Shown here: piece by piece, positions 12,797 through 22,750 of the stretch
Layout of the letters: each line of letters opens with the position of its first letter
How positions within the stretch are numbered: the first letter of the stretch is position 1
NCBI GenBank assembly: GCA_027577595.1
Contig: JANBRJ010000009.1
Location: forward strand, 62,001 to 126,000
DNA from: Coemansia sp. RSA 487
Taxonomy: Eukaryota; Kickxellomycota; Kickxellomycetes; Kickxellales; Kickxellaceae
Length of the DNA stretch: 64,000 nucleotides
Direction: 5' to 3'
Notes under the pieces: generated by a model
What the model was told of the DNA's origin: nothing
Database searches by the model: none
What the model saw: the letters and a program-made list of their open reading frames with translations, nothing else
Made by a program: the position numbers and the translations under genes

Positions 12797-15700
12797 TTAA
12801 AAGTTGCCGCGGTTGATCTTGTCGCGGAGCTGGTTCAGGAATTGTTGGTAGCTGGGTGCGCTCGTGTCCATATCTTCCACCAGACGCTGTGACAGCATCA
12901 ACCGCAATAGCGCCTCGCCATCCTCCTTGCACACATAAACAACAGGGTTCCACAGATTGTGGCAAAGTCCATTCAACCGACGGATAATGTTTTTGACCTG
13001 GAAGTTGAGCTCAAACCCACTTGCTGCCGTGTCGCTGCCGTTGCTGAGATCAGGGATCGTGATGACCCCGCTAGGGATGGTACGCACATCCTGCACATTG
13101 AACATGCTCTGGCAGATGGCGGGGTTTGCGTCGCGCCCCAGCCAAAGGAACATATCGTGTCCGTCGTGAAGCAAATAGATCCCATGCGGCGAAAGCACCT
13201 CTGCAGAGAGGCCAAGGCTGGGGGGAAGCGTAACTATGCCTGTATTTTCGTCCACGTATCCAGCCTCGGCAGGAAGGTCATGCAGCGAGTACAGGCGCGG
13301 AACGGTGTATGGCTGGATGCCCTGCTCGGCAGGCAGCGTCAGGACAAAGTTGATCGCCGTCATGCGAACGGCCGGGAACACATTGTTGCCGCTACGCAAC
13401 GAGGTGTGCTTCAGACTGGCCAGCGTCAGGAATGGCAGCAGCTGCAGAGAACGCGGGATCTGGAGCTGCGTGGTTGCGCCAGACGACGACCGCGTGCACT
13501 CGGTCTTGAACGCACCGATGATCTCAAGTGTCTTGTGCTGCAGTGCCTCGCGCGCATCCTCGAGCTTTGCAACGATGGCGCGGTCCACAGCCTTCTTGGC
13601 CATCAGCGAAGCGATCGCAACCTGGTCAGCCTTGTGGAAAACAGTGTGGATATTATCCGTGGTGGGCAGTGCTAGGGTAGAAACACGAATGCGTCGTTCG
13701 CCAAAGGAGGTCGTGTGTAGCAGAGCCGTCTGGAAGAAGACAACAGGCGCGGTGATGGTCTCTTCGATCTCCACTTCAACCGCATAGCTGTGGTTGGGTG
13801 TCACATTGGGCAGAGCAAGCAGATCCAGCGAGCGCAGGAAGAAATTACCATAGTACGAAGTCATGCGCAGACCCTTGGATGCACGGATGCGCAGAACAGC
13901 TTCGAGACCGATCATTGCAGACAGATGGCTGGAGAACTCGCGCTTGAAACGCAAAACCTCGGGCTCGCGAGTCGCCATAAACGAAGGGTAGTGCAGCTGC
14001 GATCCTCCTGTGTGGCGTGCAAGTCCAGAAACCGTCGCAATATCCATAGGTTGCTGACCAAAGAACACAGTGTCAAAGGCAATCTGCACACGCGAGCACT
14101 CAGCCGCAAGGTTTTTGTACCAGCTGTTCTGCGGACGAAGCAGCTCTGACTCGCGCGGAGTGCCAAGGTCCTTGCCCTCAGGACGAGGCTCGATCTTGCC
14201 ATCGCCAACGGTAGGCGGAGAGGCAAGCATAACAATGATCTTGCCGCCAAGAGAGCCCAAGAGCTTCTGCGCAGACTGAATGGCAGGACAAAGCGTGTTG
14301 CCAACAGAATGGTTTTCCTTGAACATGCTTCCCAGACGCGAGAGAAGCGTTTCAATGCCCGCACGACACTCGCTCAGGTTGAGTAGAAGGTCCTTTGGCG
14401 ATGGCAAAAACACGTCGTCAAGGTCGCTGATGACAAACTGGTGCGGCTCGGCGCTGTCGGGTTGGATCTGGAAAAAGTGCAGCGCCGAGTCGATGGCAAT
14501 AAATGCAACCTTGCTGCGACCGTCGACGTTGGGAATGTTGTCCAGAGCCGACAGAATCGTCTGGCCAATAACCTCGGGCACGCCAAGCTGGACCGAGGCA
14601 TATGAAACGTCAATGATAAACACATACACAGGAGGCATAGGCGGACGCACCATGTATTCAGCTGGCGCGATAAACTCAATCACCGAGTGGTTGAGGTCAG
14701 GGCGTCTCCAGCGATCCTTTTGCATCTGTGTCGCCGAGTCGTAGTCGAAGTACAGCGGGACATCGTTGTTCAGCCCGCACAGGTTGCACTTCCATCTGCG
14801 ACCTCCTTCAACAAACAGCACAAACGGATTTATGTACGTGCGGCAGCGCCGACAGCGCACGATCTCTGTGGCTGTAGGAATAGGTGCATCTCCCTCGTCC
14901 TGAGACTTGAATGGCGTGATGATCATGCCGAATGGAAGCTTGGTTTTCTTCAGCAGCTTATCAGTCTTTGGAACAGCATTGAGCGTGGAGCGCTTGTGGC
15001 TAGGCGGGCAGGTTGCATGCTGAGATGGAACGCACTGTGTGTTTGGCGGAAGCTTGATTGAGGGCGGTTCATCACTGATCATCGACAGCTGCGGCCTTCC
15101 GCCAAGCACCGTGATTTCGTACTCCTGCGGATTTGGTCCAAGTCCCATCTGCGAGAACTGCTGTGCAACCTCTCCCATCGCCGGCTGTGTCGGCGGTGCA
15201 TATCCTGGCTGCTGTGGTGCCTGGGATGGGGCAGTAGTACCAGGATAAGGAGGATAGCCCTGCATGCCTGCCCCCGAGATGGGCGGCATTCCTGGAGCGG
15301 ATTGTGGCTGAGAGACCATCGGCTGAGCAGCACCAGGAACAAAGAACCCACCAGACCCTGCGTTTTGCCCGGCGGCTGGCTGAGCAGCATATGATGCTCC
15401 AGGCGCACCCGAATAAGGTGGGATATTGCCGCCCTGTGGATAGGGCGGCAGATTCGGCTGTTGGTATTGGTGCTGGTGCTGTTGCTGCGGAGGAGGAGTG
15501 TCATATGCTGCAGCTGAATGCTCTGGATACAAGCGGCGGCGCGAGGATGTCGATGCAGATGCAGCTGGTTCAGCCATTGATCCTGGGACGGGTGCGGGTG
15601 CGGGAACAGAGGCTGGTAGCGGCGGTGATTGTACTTGCTGCATAGACCCAGGCGGTGGCATCGGCGCAGGATAGCCACCAGCCTGGCTGTATCCCTGCTG

Positions 15701-16186
15701 TGGCGGCATACTCTGCGGGGAGTACATCTGCTGTTGCTGCTGCTGATAAGGATAATGTGGCGGCGGCGGTCTCGCTTGAGCCTGCATAGTGGTTGGTGGC
15801 GAGCTGACCACAGTACGCGCAAGTGGAGAGGTTACACGGCCAGCGGCAGACCGCTGAGGACCTGGCTGTCCTCCCTGGGCTGGGGGAGCCGGGCTGGGCG
15901 ATGGGTGGAAAGGCGCAGGCTGGCTAGCGAACGGTGACCTGGCGCTAGTAGGAGCCATGTCGCTCGGTGCGGGCGATGCGGAGGCAGCAGCATTACCGGA
16001 AGCAGACGCGCTGGGTGTGGATGCACGCGACAGCGGCTGTGGGCGCACATGCGTCAAGGGCGACGATCCTGGGCCAAACCCAACAGGCGGTGTACCAGTA
16101 CGCGCAGCTCCTCCAGCGGAGCCCGATTGCGGAGGCGGTGGCGGCGGTGGAAATGGCGGCTGCGGGATGCCCTGGTTGCTACTCAT
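12797..16186 (-). CDS. SEC24: COPII coat subunit Sec24
   Basis: Cargo-binding subunit of the COPII inner coat, acting with Sec23 on ER exit membranes. A single exon encodes 1129 residues. Residues 1 to about 390 are Pro/Gln/Gly/Ala-rich and disordered, starting with a run of nine prolines interrupted by Phe. The zinc finger lies near residues 444-475, with CRRC and CNLC pairs. It is followed by the vWA-like trunk (YVFIIDVSY), beta-barrel, helical and gelsolin-like parts (LHDGHDMFLWLG). Length is longer than yeast Sec24 (926) because of the N-terminal extension. Start ATG at 16186 follows an AT-rich leader. The gene converges on TOP1. Confidence 0.96.
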   Translation of the reverse strand: MSSNQGIPQPPFPPPPPPPQSGSAGGAARTGTPPVGFGPGSSPLTHVRPQPLSRASTPSASASGNAAASASPAPSDMAPTSARSPFASQPAPFHPSPSPAPPAQGGQPGPQRSAAGRVTSPLARTVVSSPPTTMQAQARPPPPHYPYQQQQQQMYSPQSMPPQQGYSQAGGYPAPMPPPGSMQQVQSPPLPASVPAPAPVPGSMAEPAASASTSSRRRLYPEHSAAAYDTPPPQQQHQHQYQQPNLPPYPQGGNIPPYSGAPGASYAAQPAAGQNAGSGGFFVPGAAQPMVSQPQSAPGMPPISGAGMQGYPPYPGTTAPSQAPQQPGYAPPTQPAMGEVAQQFSQMGLGPNPQEYEITVLGGRPQLSMISDEPPSIKLPPNTQCVPSQHATCPPSHKRSTLNAVPKTDKLLKKTKLPFGMIITPFKSQDEGDAPIPTATEIVRCRRCRTYINPFVLFVEGGRRWKCNLCGLNNDVPLYFDYDSATQMQKDRWRRPDLNHSVIEFIAPAEYMVRPPMPPVYVFIIDVSYASVQLGVPEVIGQTILSALDNIPNVDGRSKVAFIAIDSALHFFQIQPDSAEPHQFVISDLDDVFLPSPKDLLLNLSECRAGIETLLSRLGSMFKENHSVGNTLCPAIQSAQKLLGSLGGKIIVMLASPPTVGDGKIEPRPEGKDLGTPRESELLRPQNSWYKNLAAECSRVQIAFDTVFFGQQPMDIATVSGLARHTGGSQLHYPSFMATREPEVLRFKREFSSHLSAMIGLEAVLRIRASKGLRMTSYYGNFFLRSLDLLALPNVTPNHSYAVEVEIEETITAPVVFFQTALLHTTSFGERRIRVSTLALPTTDNIHTVFHKADQVAIASLMAKKAVDRAIVAKLEDAREALQHKTLEIIGAFKTECTRSSSGATTQLQIPRSLQLLPFLTLASLKHTSLRSGNNVFPAVRMTAINFVLTLPAEQGIQPYTVPRLYSLHDLPAEAGYVDENTGIVTLPPSLGLSAEVLSPHGIYLLHDGHDMFLWLGRDANPAICQSMFNVQDVRTIPSGVITIPDLSNGSDTAASGFELNFQVKNIIRRLNGLCHNLWNPVVYVCKEDGEALLRLMLSQRLVEDMDTSAPSYQQFLNQLRDKINRGNF

Positions 16187-16786
16187 CTTCTATCTGGTCA
16201 GTCGAAAGGGAAAAAGAATAATTATTGCAGAGATTGCAAGAATAGATTCTCTGTATATTCTGAGTTAAAGATGTGTTTACGACAAAGCTGATGACCCAAA
16301 GACACAACAACGCTGCGATGACAATAAAGAGGATGAAATCCCAAAAGGCACGTAAAGAATGATGCAAAACAGAAAGAAAAGAGAACAAATGAGCTGAATG
16401 CTTGCAGGATTAACAGAAAAGTGAACAAAGCAAGGCACAAATCTCGGCTGTTGAATTGAGCGAAACCAACTTTGCTCTGTTGTCAGCAGCTGGCCCTCTC
16501 TCTCTTTAATCTTGGGCGAATTCTATGCATTGGAGTGTGGCAAAATCTCGCCCTGAACAATAAGCCCTTTTCACCCACAGAAGTACACGTAAAAGAAGGA
16601 AATGGCATCAGATGATTGGTCCAGCGCACGCCATGGTCAGCTTTTCTTTTTTTTTGCCCTTTTGCGGGGGATGTTCTCACAGGCTTTTCTATTTGTTTTT
16701 TTAGTGGTGCAATTTATGTTTACAATTTAACAGTCACATAATATAGACAACACATTGGTTTTTCATTTTCATTAACGAAAGATACC
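16187..16786. promoter_or_regulatory. Divergent intergenic region SEC24/EEP gene
   Basis: 600 bases between two divergent start codons, with T-runs near 16645 and 16695. No coding signal, repeat or RNA gene was recognised. Confidence 0.45.
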
Positions 16787-18118
16787 ATGGACTTGGCGCT
16801 TCCCGGAGAGATACTCACGTATGACTGCCGCAACAAGACCGAACGCCCAGCCACGGCCGAGATACCGCGGCCGCTGCGTGTGGTGCAGTGGAACATTGAG
16901 CGTGGATACCAGCTGGACGCCGTTATCTCGACGCTGGAGAGACTCGATGCCGACATCCTTTGCTTGCAGGTAACATAACTAACACGCAGTTCCCCTTCGT
17001 GAAGATTTTGGTCGGTCCGTTCACTTTTTATCCCCAACCGATGACGTTCGCTAATGTGCTATTGCTTCCAGATGTTCCCGGCCATGTGTGTATCCACGAT
17101 GTAGGAGATTGACATTGGCAACGAGCGCAGCGGTGGCGAGAACCACGGGCAGATGATTGCCCAGCGGCTTGGGCTCAACGGAGGCATTGCGATCGAGTTC
17201 CAGGAACTACGTAGTCCCTGCCGAGACGTTGCACAGCAGGGCGGCGGTATCCACGGCAACGCAGTGTACTCCAAGTTTGACATGTCGTTTCGCGTAATCG
17301 ACCATGAGCACCAGCCGTACAACTGGCCACGCGACGGGGCATTGCTAGGCGAGCCACGCACCGGCCGCAGATGCACGCTTGTTGCCGAGATATCAGTCCC
17401 CAAGAGACCGCCAGTGCTCGCGTACAGCGCGCATTTCGAATGCTTTACGGGGATTATCGGAAGGACGGGGCAACTATGCGATCTGCTGCTGGACAGCAGG
17501 GATGCGGCCGTCAAAAGACCACACCAAATCATATTCGGCGACTTTAATACTTTTGCGCACTCGCTGGCGCGGTTCTCGCCAAAGTACGCAAACGGCTGGT
17601 ACCGGTTCAGGACGCTAGGCATGTCTGAGCCCGAGTGGTGGATGAAGAACATACTTTCGTGGTACCCCGAGGATGGAAGCGTAAACAGCAGGCTCGACGA
17701 GGAGGGCTTGCCTGGCGATCTGCGTTTCTCCAACGAAATCCTCCGCTCGGCCATCAACCCCGGGTGGTATGATCCGTTCGACGCGGTTAAGGACATTACG
17801 ATATCCAACCATGCAGGCTGGATGACGGCTAAGGCCGACTGGGCCTTTGTCCGCCAGCTCTCTGTTGCAAGGCATTGGATGGAGAACCGTGACTTTGGCG
17901 CATCAGACCACCGTTGCCTGGTTCTAGAGATTGAGCATGCGCATCCCGAGATCCTTGACGAGCACATGAAAATGACGCGGCGCATTGCACTTGAGCTGGA
18001 GCGCAAGAGAACCAGCAAGCTCTGGGCCTGGTGTTCGCTTGCGGCTGCAACTGTTCTCAGCTGTGTTGCAATCAAACTAGCACGCAGCAGCATGGTTTCA
18101 AGGATTGCAGGGGCATAG
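16787..18118 (+). CDS. Endonuclease/exonuclease/phosphatase-fold protein with C-terminal membrane anchor
   Basis: Two exons (16787-16969, 17105-18118) splice in phase 0 to 398 residues; the acceptor is confirmed because the junction restores the family block CLQ|EIDIGNE. The EEP fold is visible: VQWNIERG near residue 32 (Asn), the Glu of QEIDIG near 62, FGDFNTF (Asp/Asn), and SDHRCL near the end of the domain (catalytic Asp-His). EEP enzymes are Mg-dependent phosphodiesterases acting on nucleic acids, inositol phosphates or lipids; the substrate here is unknown. A hydrophobic segment around residues 365-390 (WAWCSLAAATVLSCVAIKLA) close to the C-terminus suggests a tail-anchored protein facing the cytosol. 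It converges on the next gene with 110 bp between stops. Confidence 0.85.
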
Positions 18119-18228
18119 CTGTGCTGCCACACTGTAACTGTACTAACATTCGAGCCTTTTGGTTCTGATAGATAATTGTGTTTAGTGTTGCTAATTTGTG
18201 ATATTTAGATTAAAGAGATAGCCTATAG

Positions 18229-19503
18229 CTAGTTGTCCTTCTTTTCAACGTCCACTGCTTTTCTAGCTGACACAGGCGCCTTGCCTATCTCGAATTGGCA
18301 GCCCTTGTCACGAAGCCTGCGAAGCAAAGCGTCGCCCATGATTACAGAGGGCGGGTAGACACCAGGGCGGAACGAGTCGTCCGTGTCGAACGCCAAGCAT
18401 AGTGCGCTCTCGCCCAGATACTTTATTGTTTCGCCGTATCCGGGGTCGCTGTTGCCAGACACTTTTCCATAAAATACGTCCGACTCGGTAAACGCCTCGA
18501 GATGCAGTGAAAAGAAGCCACTTTTGGTAAATTCTTCGCTTGGTCCTTCTCCAGAACGAGGAATAGCCCGAGTTGCGTAGAGGATATTGCGTATGAATCC
18601 AAATCCCAAGAAAATAGCGCCATACATAAATCCAACAGCAATGATCACGGCATGGATAAGACCCTTGGTTGACATGGACTCTGCATATGTGAACCCAGGT
18701 CCGTAGTCTAGTACCCTTCCTGCCCAGCACGCAGTCATTCTGTTAATGTCACTCATAGCCCAGAATGTCTGCCAGCGCCGCAGCGTTTTGTCATAGTGGA
18801 TCATGTTGCGGCTGAAGCGCTTTGTCAGAACTCTGTTGCTATCTCCGGATGAACTATCTGCACTCGAGCGCTTAAACATACCTTTCATCGCTAACTTGAC
18901 CATACCGCTCATCTGGGTAACCGCAGTGGCCAAAGTTCCGCCGCTCACGCCGCCCCGAATGCCAACAATGGATCCCTTAACATGAAGCAAAGGTTTCCCA
19001 AGTTCGCGCTTTGCATACTCTGCAAGCATCATGCATCCAAGATCGGCTGGTATGCAGTCGAAGCCACAGAGCGATGCAATATGCACGTTATTCTGCTCGG
19101 CTTTGGCATTCAGCTCTTTGTTCATCTGGCGGGCCCAAGGGACCTCGCCTGTGATGTCACAGTAGTCGGTCTTTTGCTCGACACACGCACGCACCAGATT
19201 TGTGCCGTAAACTGAATATGGACCGACCGTAGATGCAATCACGCGTGCCTTTGCGGCAATCAAATTCATCTGCTCTTGGTCCATTGAGTCTCCTACAACG
19301 ATATCCATGTTGCTGATGCTTACAGTAGTTTGAGAGTGCTTGGCGGCTAGTCTTGTCTTCAAATCCTCAAGCTTTGCACGGCTACGCCCACCAATTGCTA
19401 CTGTAGCTTCAGCAGGCGCGTTTATTGCCAGGTACTCGACAAGGCGCTCACCGGTAAAGCTAGTGGCACCCCAGATCAGAATATCGTACCTGGTCTCAGC
19501 CAT
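18229..19503 (-). CDS. Saccharopine-dehydrogenase-like oxidoreductase (SCCPDH family)
   Basis: 424 residues, single exon. The N-terminus has a Rossmann nucleotide-binding fold with ILIWGATSFTGERLVEYL and a following basic IGGRSRAKL, as in SCCPDH proteins and trans-acting enoyl reductases. The blocks TVGPYSVYG, DYCDITGE, HIASLCGFDCIPADLG and GGVSGGTLAT are hallmarks of this family. A hydrophobic stretch near residues 285-310 agrees with the lipid-droplet or membrane association of eukaryotic SCCPDH proteins. Not Lys9-type saccharopine dehydrogenase proper, so lysine biosynthesis should not be inferred. Start ATG at 19503 is supported by the Rossmann motif beginning at residue 7. Confidence 0.88.
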   Translation of the reverse strand: MAETRYDILIWGATSFTGERLVEYLAINAPAEATVAIGGRSRAKLEDLKTRLAAKHSQTTVSISNMDIVVGDSMDQEQMNLIAAKARVIASTVGPYSVYGTNLVRACVEQKTDYCDITGEVPWARQMNKELNAKAEQNNVHIASLCGFDCIPADLGCMMLAEYAKRELGKPLLHVKGSIVGIRGGVSGGTLATAVTQMSGMVKLAMKGMFKRSSADSSSGDSNRVLTKRFSRNMIHYDKTLRRWQTFWAMSDINRMTACWAGRVLDYGPGFTYAESMSTKGLIHAVIIAVGFMYGAIFLGFGFIRNILYATRAIPRSGEGPSEEFTKSGFFSLHLEAFTESDVFYGKVSGNSDPGYGETIKYLGESALCLAFDTDDSFRPGVYPPSVIMGDALLRRLRDKGCQFEIGKAPVSARKAVDVEKKDN

Positions 19504-20205
19504 GGTCTATTTGTTAGTTGTTATAAAATATATATAAATAGAGGAATAAAAAATATGGAGCAGAAAAAACGTTGGAAAATAAGCAATAGGGATTTTTAAT
19601 GTGGATGGAAATGCTTGCGCCTCCTCCCTTTTCTCACATCCCTTCCACCCGGTCGACAAAGCCTAGTCAATGTTTTCTTCGACTCAATTCCCAATACCAA
19701 CCTTTGCGAGGTAAGTTCAGGAGTAGCGAGCAGTTATACCAAGCGTGTACTATTATGTGTACCACCTACCACAAAACATCAGTAGACTTTTATTGGCTGC
19801 CGAGATTGGCAAAATGAATGTAAACAGTAAAAACAACAGTTTCGGAATGCCTGGACTGACAAACACACCACTATTGTAGGAATATATTATTACTATTGGC
19901 AGTTCAGGACCAGCGTGGTGGTAGCAACCACCATCACACAGCTATCATTTAGAGAATTGCACAAAAGATTTCCATCAAAAGATTGGAGGTAGATGTTTTG
20001 CTCCGGATTTCAAATTACCGATGTCATCATTTTATCATGCTTATCTTATGATGTCGATCCAAATATCGCATGGATTTACCCACATGTATGAGTTGGTGCA
20101 GTATTTTTTAAACTGGACTAGCAAAGGTATTGGAATTGGAGCCCGGAAATTTTTGAATAATGAAAAGAAAAGGAAAAAGAAAAGGTGCTGCCAACAGTAA
20201 TATTT
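19504..20205. other. AT-rich intergenic region
   Basis: 700 bases with no ORF that looks like protein, no tRNA and no clear repeat. It opens the gene-poor 19.5-28 kb zone. Confidence 0.4.
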
Positions 20206-20724
20206 TTAGTCTTCAAAGACAACCAGAGGTCTGTTTATGGTCGGGTGAACGATGTCGTCGTTAGCCAGGATGTCCAGGTGGTCCTTGTGCGTCTGTTCCA
20301 CCTTGGCCAAGTGGTTTATGACGCTACCGTTGCCAACCACCATAATGCAGTCTGTGTTGAGGCTGATATGCGGCATAGTGTTGTAGCCCACATCGCTGCT
20401 AGTATAGTGTGATAGCTCTGCAACTTTATTGCTATATTTGGCAATCGCTTCAAACACCTTTCCAGAGTTCTCCAATGCTGCACCAAAGCAGTAGACATTC
20501 TTGAAAGTCCCGTTGATCTGCTTCGTGTGTAAGTTAAAATGGCTTTCCCTGAGCATGTTAGCATCGCTGATTGAGTCTGTGGGTTTCCTTTGCTCGGAGC
20601 CAACAGTGGCAGTCTCGGAATCAGTATCAACTGCAGAATCCTCATAGTCAGAACCAATGAATTCGAAGGAGGACGGAGTGACTGACGTACTCAATATGGC
20701 AGGCATATTAATAGATATGGCCAC
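20206..20724 (-). CDS. Hypothetical protein, 172 residues
   Basis: I do not recognise this protein. The ORF starts MAISINMPAILS and has an acidic Ser/Asp-rich stretch (residues about 24-45), then a more ordered-looking segment (NVYCFGAALENSGKVFEAIAKY, shown here in part) and a C-terminal PLVVFED. No signal peptide, transmembrane segment or zinc motif is visible. It sits next to two broken genes, so it may itself be a remnant or a lineage-specific gene. Coding status rests only on ORF length and mixed amino-acid composition. Confidence 0.4.
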   Translation of the reverse strand: MAISINMPAILSTSVTPSSFEFIGSDYEDSAVDTDSETATVGSEQRKPTDSISDANMLRESHFNLHTKQINGTFKNVYCFGAALENSGKVFEAIAKYSNKVAELSHYTSSDVGYNTMPHISLNTDCIMVVGNGSVINHLAKVEQTHKDHLDILANDDIVHPTINRPLVVFED

Positions 20725-21035
20725 AGCAGAGACGATGCGTACAATCGGCGCAGCGGGACATTTACACTATTTCTTTCTTTCAGTTTCATTTTAGTCTTTT
20801 CCTAGTTTCATTCCTGTTTTAAAACACAATGCTAAAAGAATAAGTGAGATTGGCGACTGAAAAGATAAAGTACTTTATTCTCGATCCTACAATGAAATGG
20901 TTCAAACAAAGCATACAACTTACAAACCAGCAACTACAGGCGGTGGCCATAGTCATATTTGCACAACTAGAAAAGCTACATTGTTCAAGTCGTTCAGAGC
21001 ACCATTGAAGTCATTAGTTAGAAGACACATCATCA
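20725..21035. other. Intergenic region
   Basis: About 310 bases between divergent reading frames. AT-rich; nothing recognised. Confidence 0.35.
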
Positions 21036-22656
21036 ATGCCAGCACTGAAATCTGCAAAACCCCACACTGGAACTGATTTTGTTGACAACGAGGACGAGCA
21101 TCAGCGATGGTCAGATACGACAGCTAAGCACTTTGGAACGACATCAAGGGATATGGAGTTTATTTTTGCCCAGCTCGAGTATTACAAGGCGCTTCGCAAA
21201 CACTATAAAGTAATTATGGCTTTGGGAGGGGCCGATATGATGTGGATAAGTAATATCTCAAACGAGAACTGTCTATCAACAGCTTTTAAACGATATGCTG
21301 TCATTCTGGAGGCATATTCCAAGGGACAAGCAGAACAGGAAGACGCTTGTTTGATGCTCATTGAACCATTTCTCTATCCATTCGACCTCGATCTAGTACG
21401 TCTGCTTCCAGAGCCAACCAAATCGCCAGTAGATACTCTTAAGGTGCCACTTACTCCTGGGAGAAAACCAGGGCCATATCGCAGTTCGTGATCTAGTGTT
21501 GTAGATAACTGGGAATTTCTTGACAAGAGAGAAAGGTACTACTACGAATATTATAACGAATGGTATAAGGATTCTAGCAAAGACAATTCAGATTTCGACG
21601 GTGAGTATATGTACTCTGACTAAGAGAATGTGTCAACTCTATCCTTTGGCTACCAGCAGACACCAAGATCAAGGTGGACGGCTCAATGTGCATAAAGTCT
21701 TACATCAGCAACCTGCGCCCATTCCAGCATTCGATCTTCTATGGAACTCTATCCAAAATCCTCGAGGATACCGTTCCATTGGTTGGACAAGTATTGATAG
21801 ATCTAGCACATCCTATTAACGTACGAGTACTGGCAGATTATGATAAATGTGCTGCATTTACTGCGTCATATCTAGACGATGATACATGGGGAAAAGCCAG
21901 AAAGGGCATCGACAAGGAAGATACCTGGAACTCCTGGGAACAAGGCATCGTTTACATGGAGCTTATACCTGGCTCATTTGTTCCGTCAGGTTGTCCATTG
22001 ACATCTTACACTCTGTGTGGAGAAAAACTACAAGTTGTCATCGAAATGAAGAATATCTATCTAATGCCTGAGAACTCTGACTACAAGGTTCACAGCTGGC
22101 AAAACTCTGGCGCCCCCTAACGACAAGATAGTGGCTACATCGGTATGGTTCTACGACATAGATAATACGATGGTTTCAGACATTGAATTCAGGGATCCCA
22201 TTGGCAAAGCTAGTGAGTTCAGCTATATTTCGGATGTGCTGGAAAAGAAGGTGTTTTTATACGTGTATGGTGGGATGAAGCACATATGTAGTGGCTATTG
22301 CTACGAGCAGCCGGCTGGAAAAACTGAAATAAAGAATGGTCGCGTTGTGTTTTCCAAACTCGTATCAATATTCTGGACCAGAAGCAGAGTTGATAGAGCC
22401 ATCCAAGCCTAAGCATGTAAAGATGTATATTTATTATGTTCATCTAGGAGTAAAGTATCCATCAACATCAACTGTCGCACCACAGCAACAAGAATGGTTG
22501 GCTGAAGAGGTATTTTCGATTCCTCAACTAAAAAAGATTCCTGCTGAACTCTGCCCGATGATCTTAGCATATATCGAAACACTGTTGTCTCTAAAAGCGG
22601 AACGCGAAAATTACGTTGATCCAGATGAAAATGAGCGCTATAAAGGCGAAAAATAA
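21036..22656 (+). pseudogene. Broken DUF4246-family gene
   Basis: DUF4246 proteins are large fungal proteins of unknown function with a 2-oxoglutarate-oxygenase-like look. The remnant keeps the family order: GGADMMWIS near the start, IKSYISNLRPFQHSIFYGTL, VLIDLAHPINVRV, LQVVIEMKNIYLMPE, IVATSVWFYDIDN, FPNSYQYSG and a C-terminal VKYPSTSTVAPQQQ. A normal 59-nt intron lies at 21601-21659 (GTGAGT, branch-like CTGACTAAG, CAG). The reading frame is broken by an in-frame TGA at 21491, a frameshift in the C-run near 22114, and another in a T-run near 22353. The amino-acid sequence between breaks is well kept, so inactivation looks recent, unless these are assembly errors. Confidence 0.8.
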
Positions 22657-22750
22657 CTACGATACAGCCGCGGACTATCATAAATGTTGTGGCTGACTCT
22701 AATTACTAGTTTACCGAATAATATTTTTCTGTTTTTGACACTGCCCCGTT

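Noticed and set aside
15079-15822. Minus-strand ORF in the SEC24 N-terminal region
   Set aside because: Out-of-frame product of the Pro/Gln-rich coding repeat.
17059-18132. 357-residue minus-strand ORF over the EEP gene
   Set aside because: Antisense of a confident coding exon; Ser/Arg/Cys-rich without family motifs.
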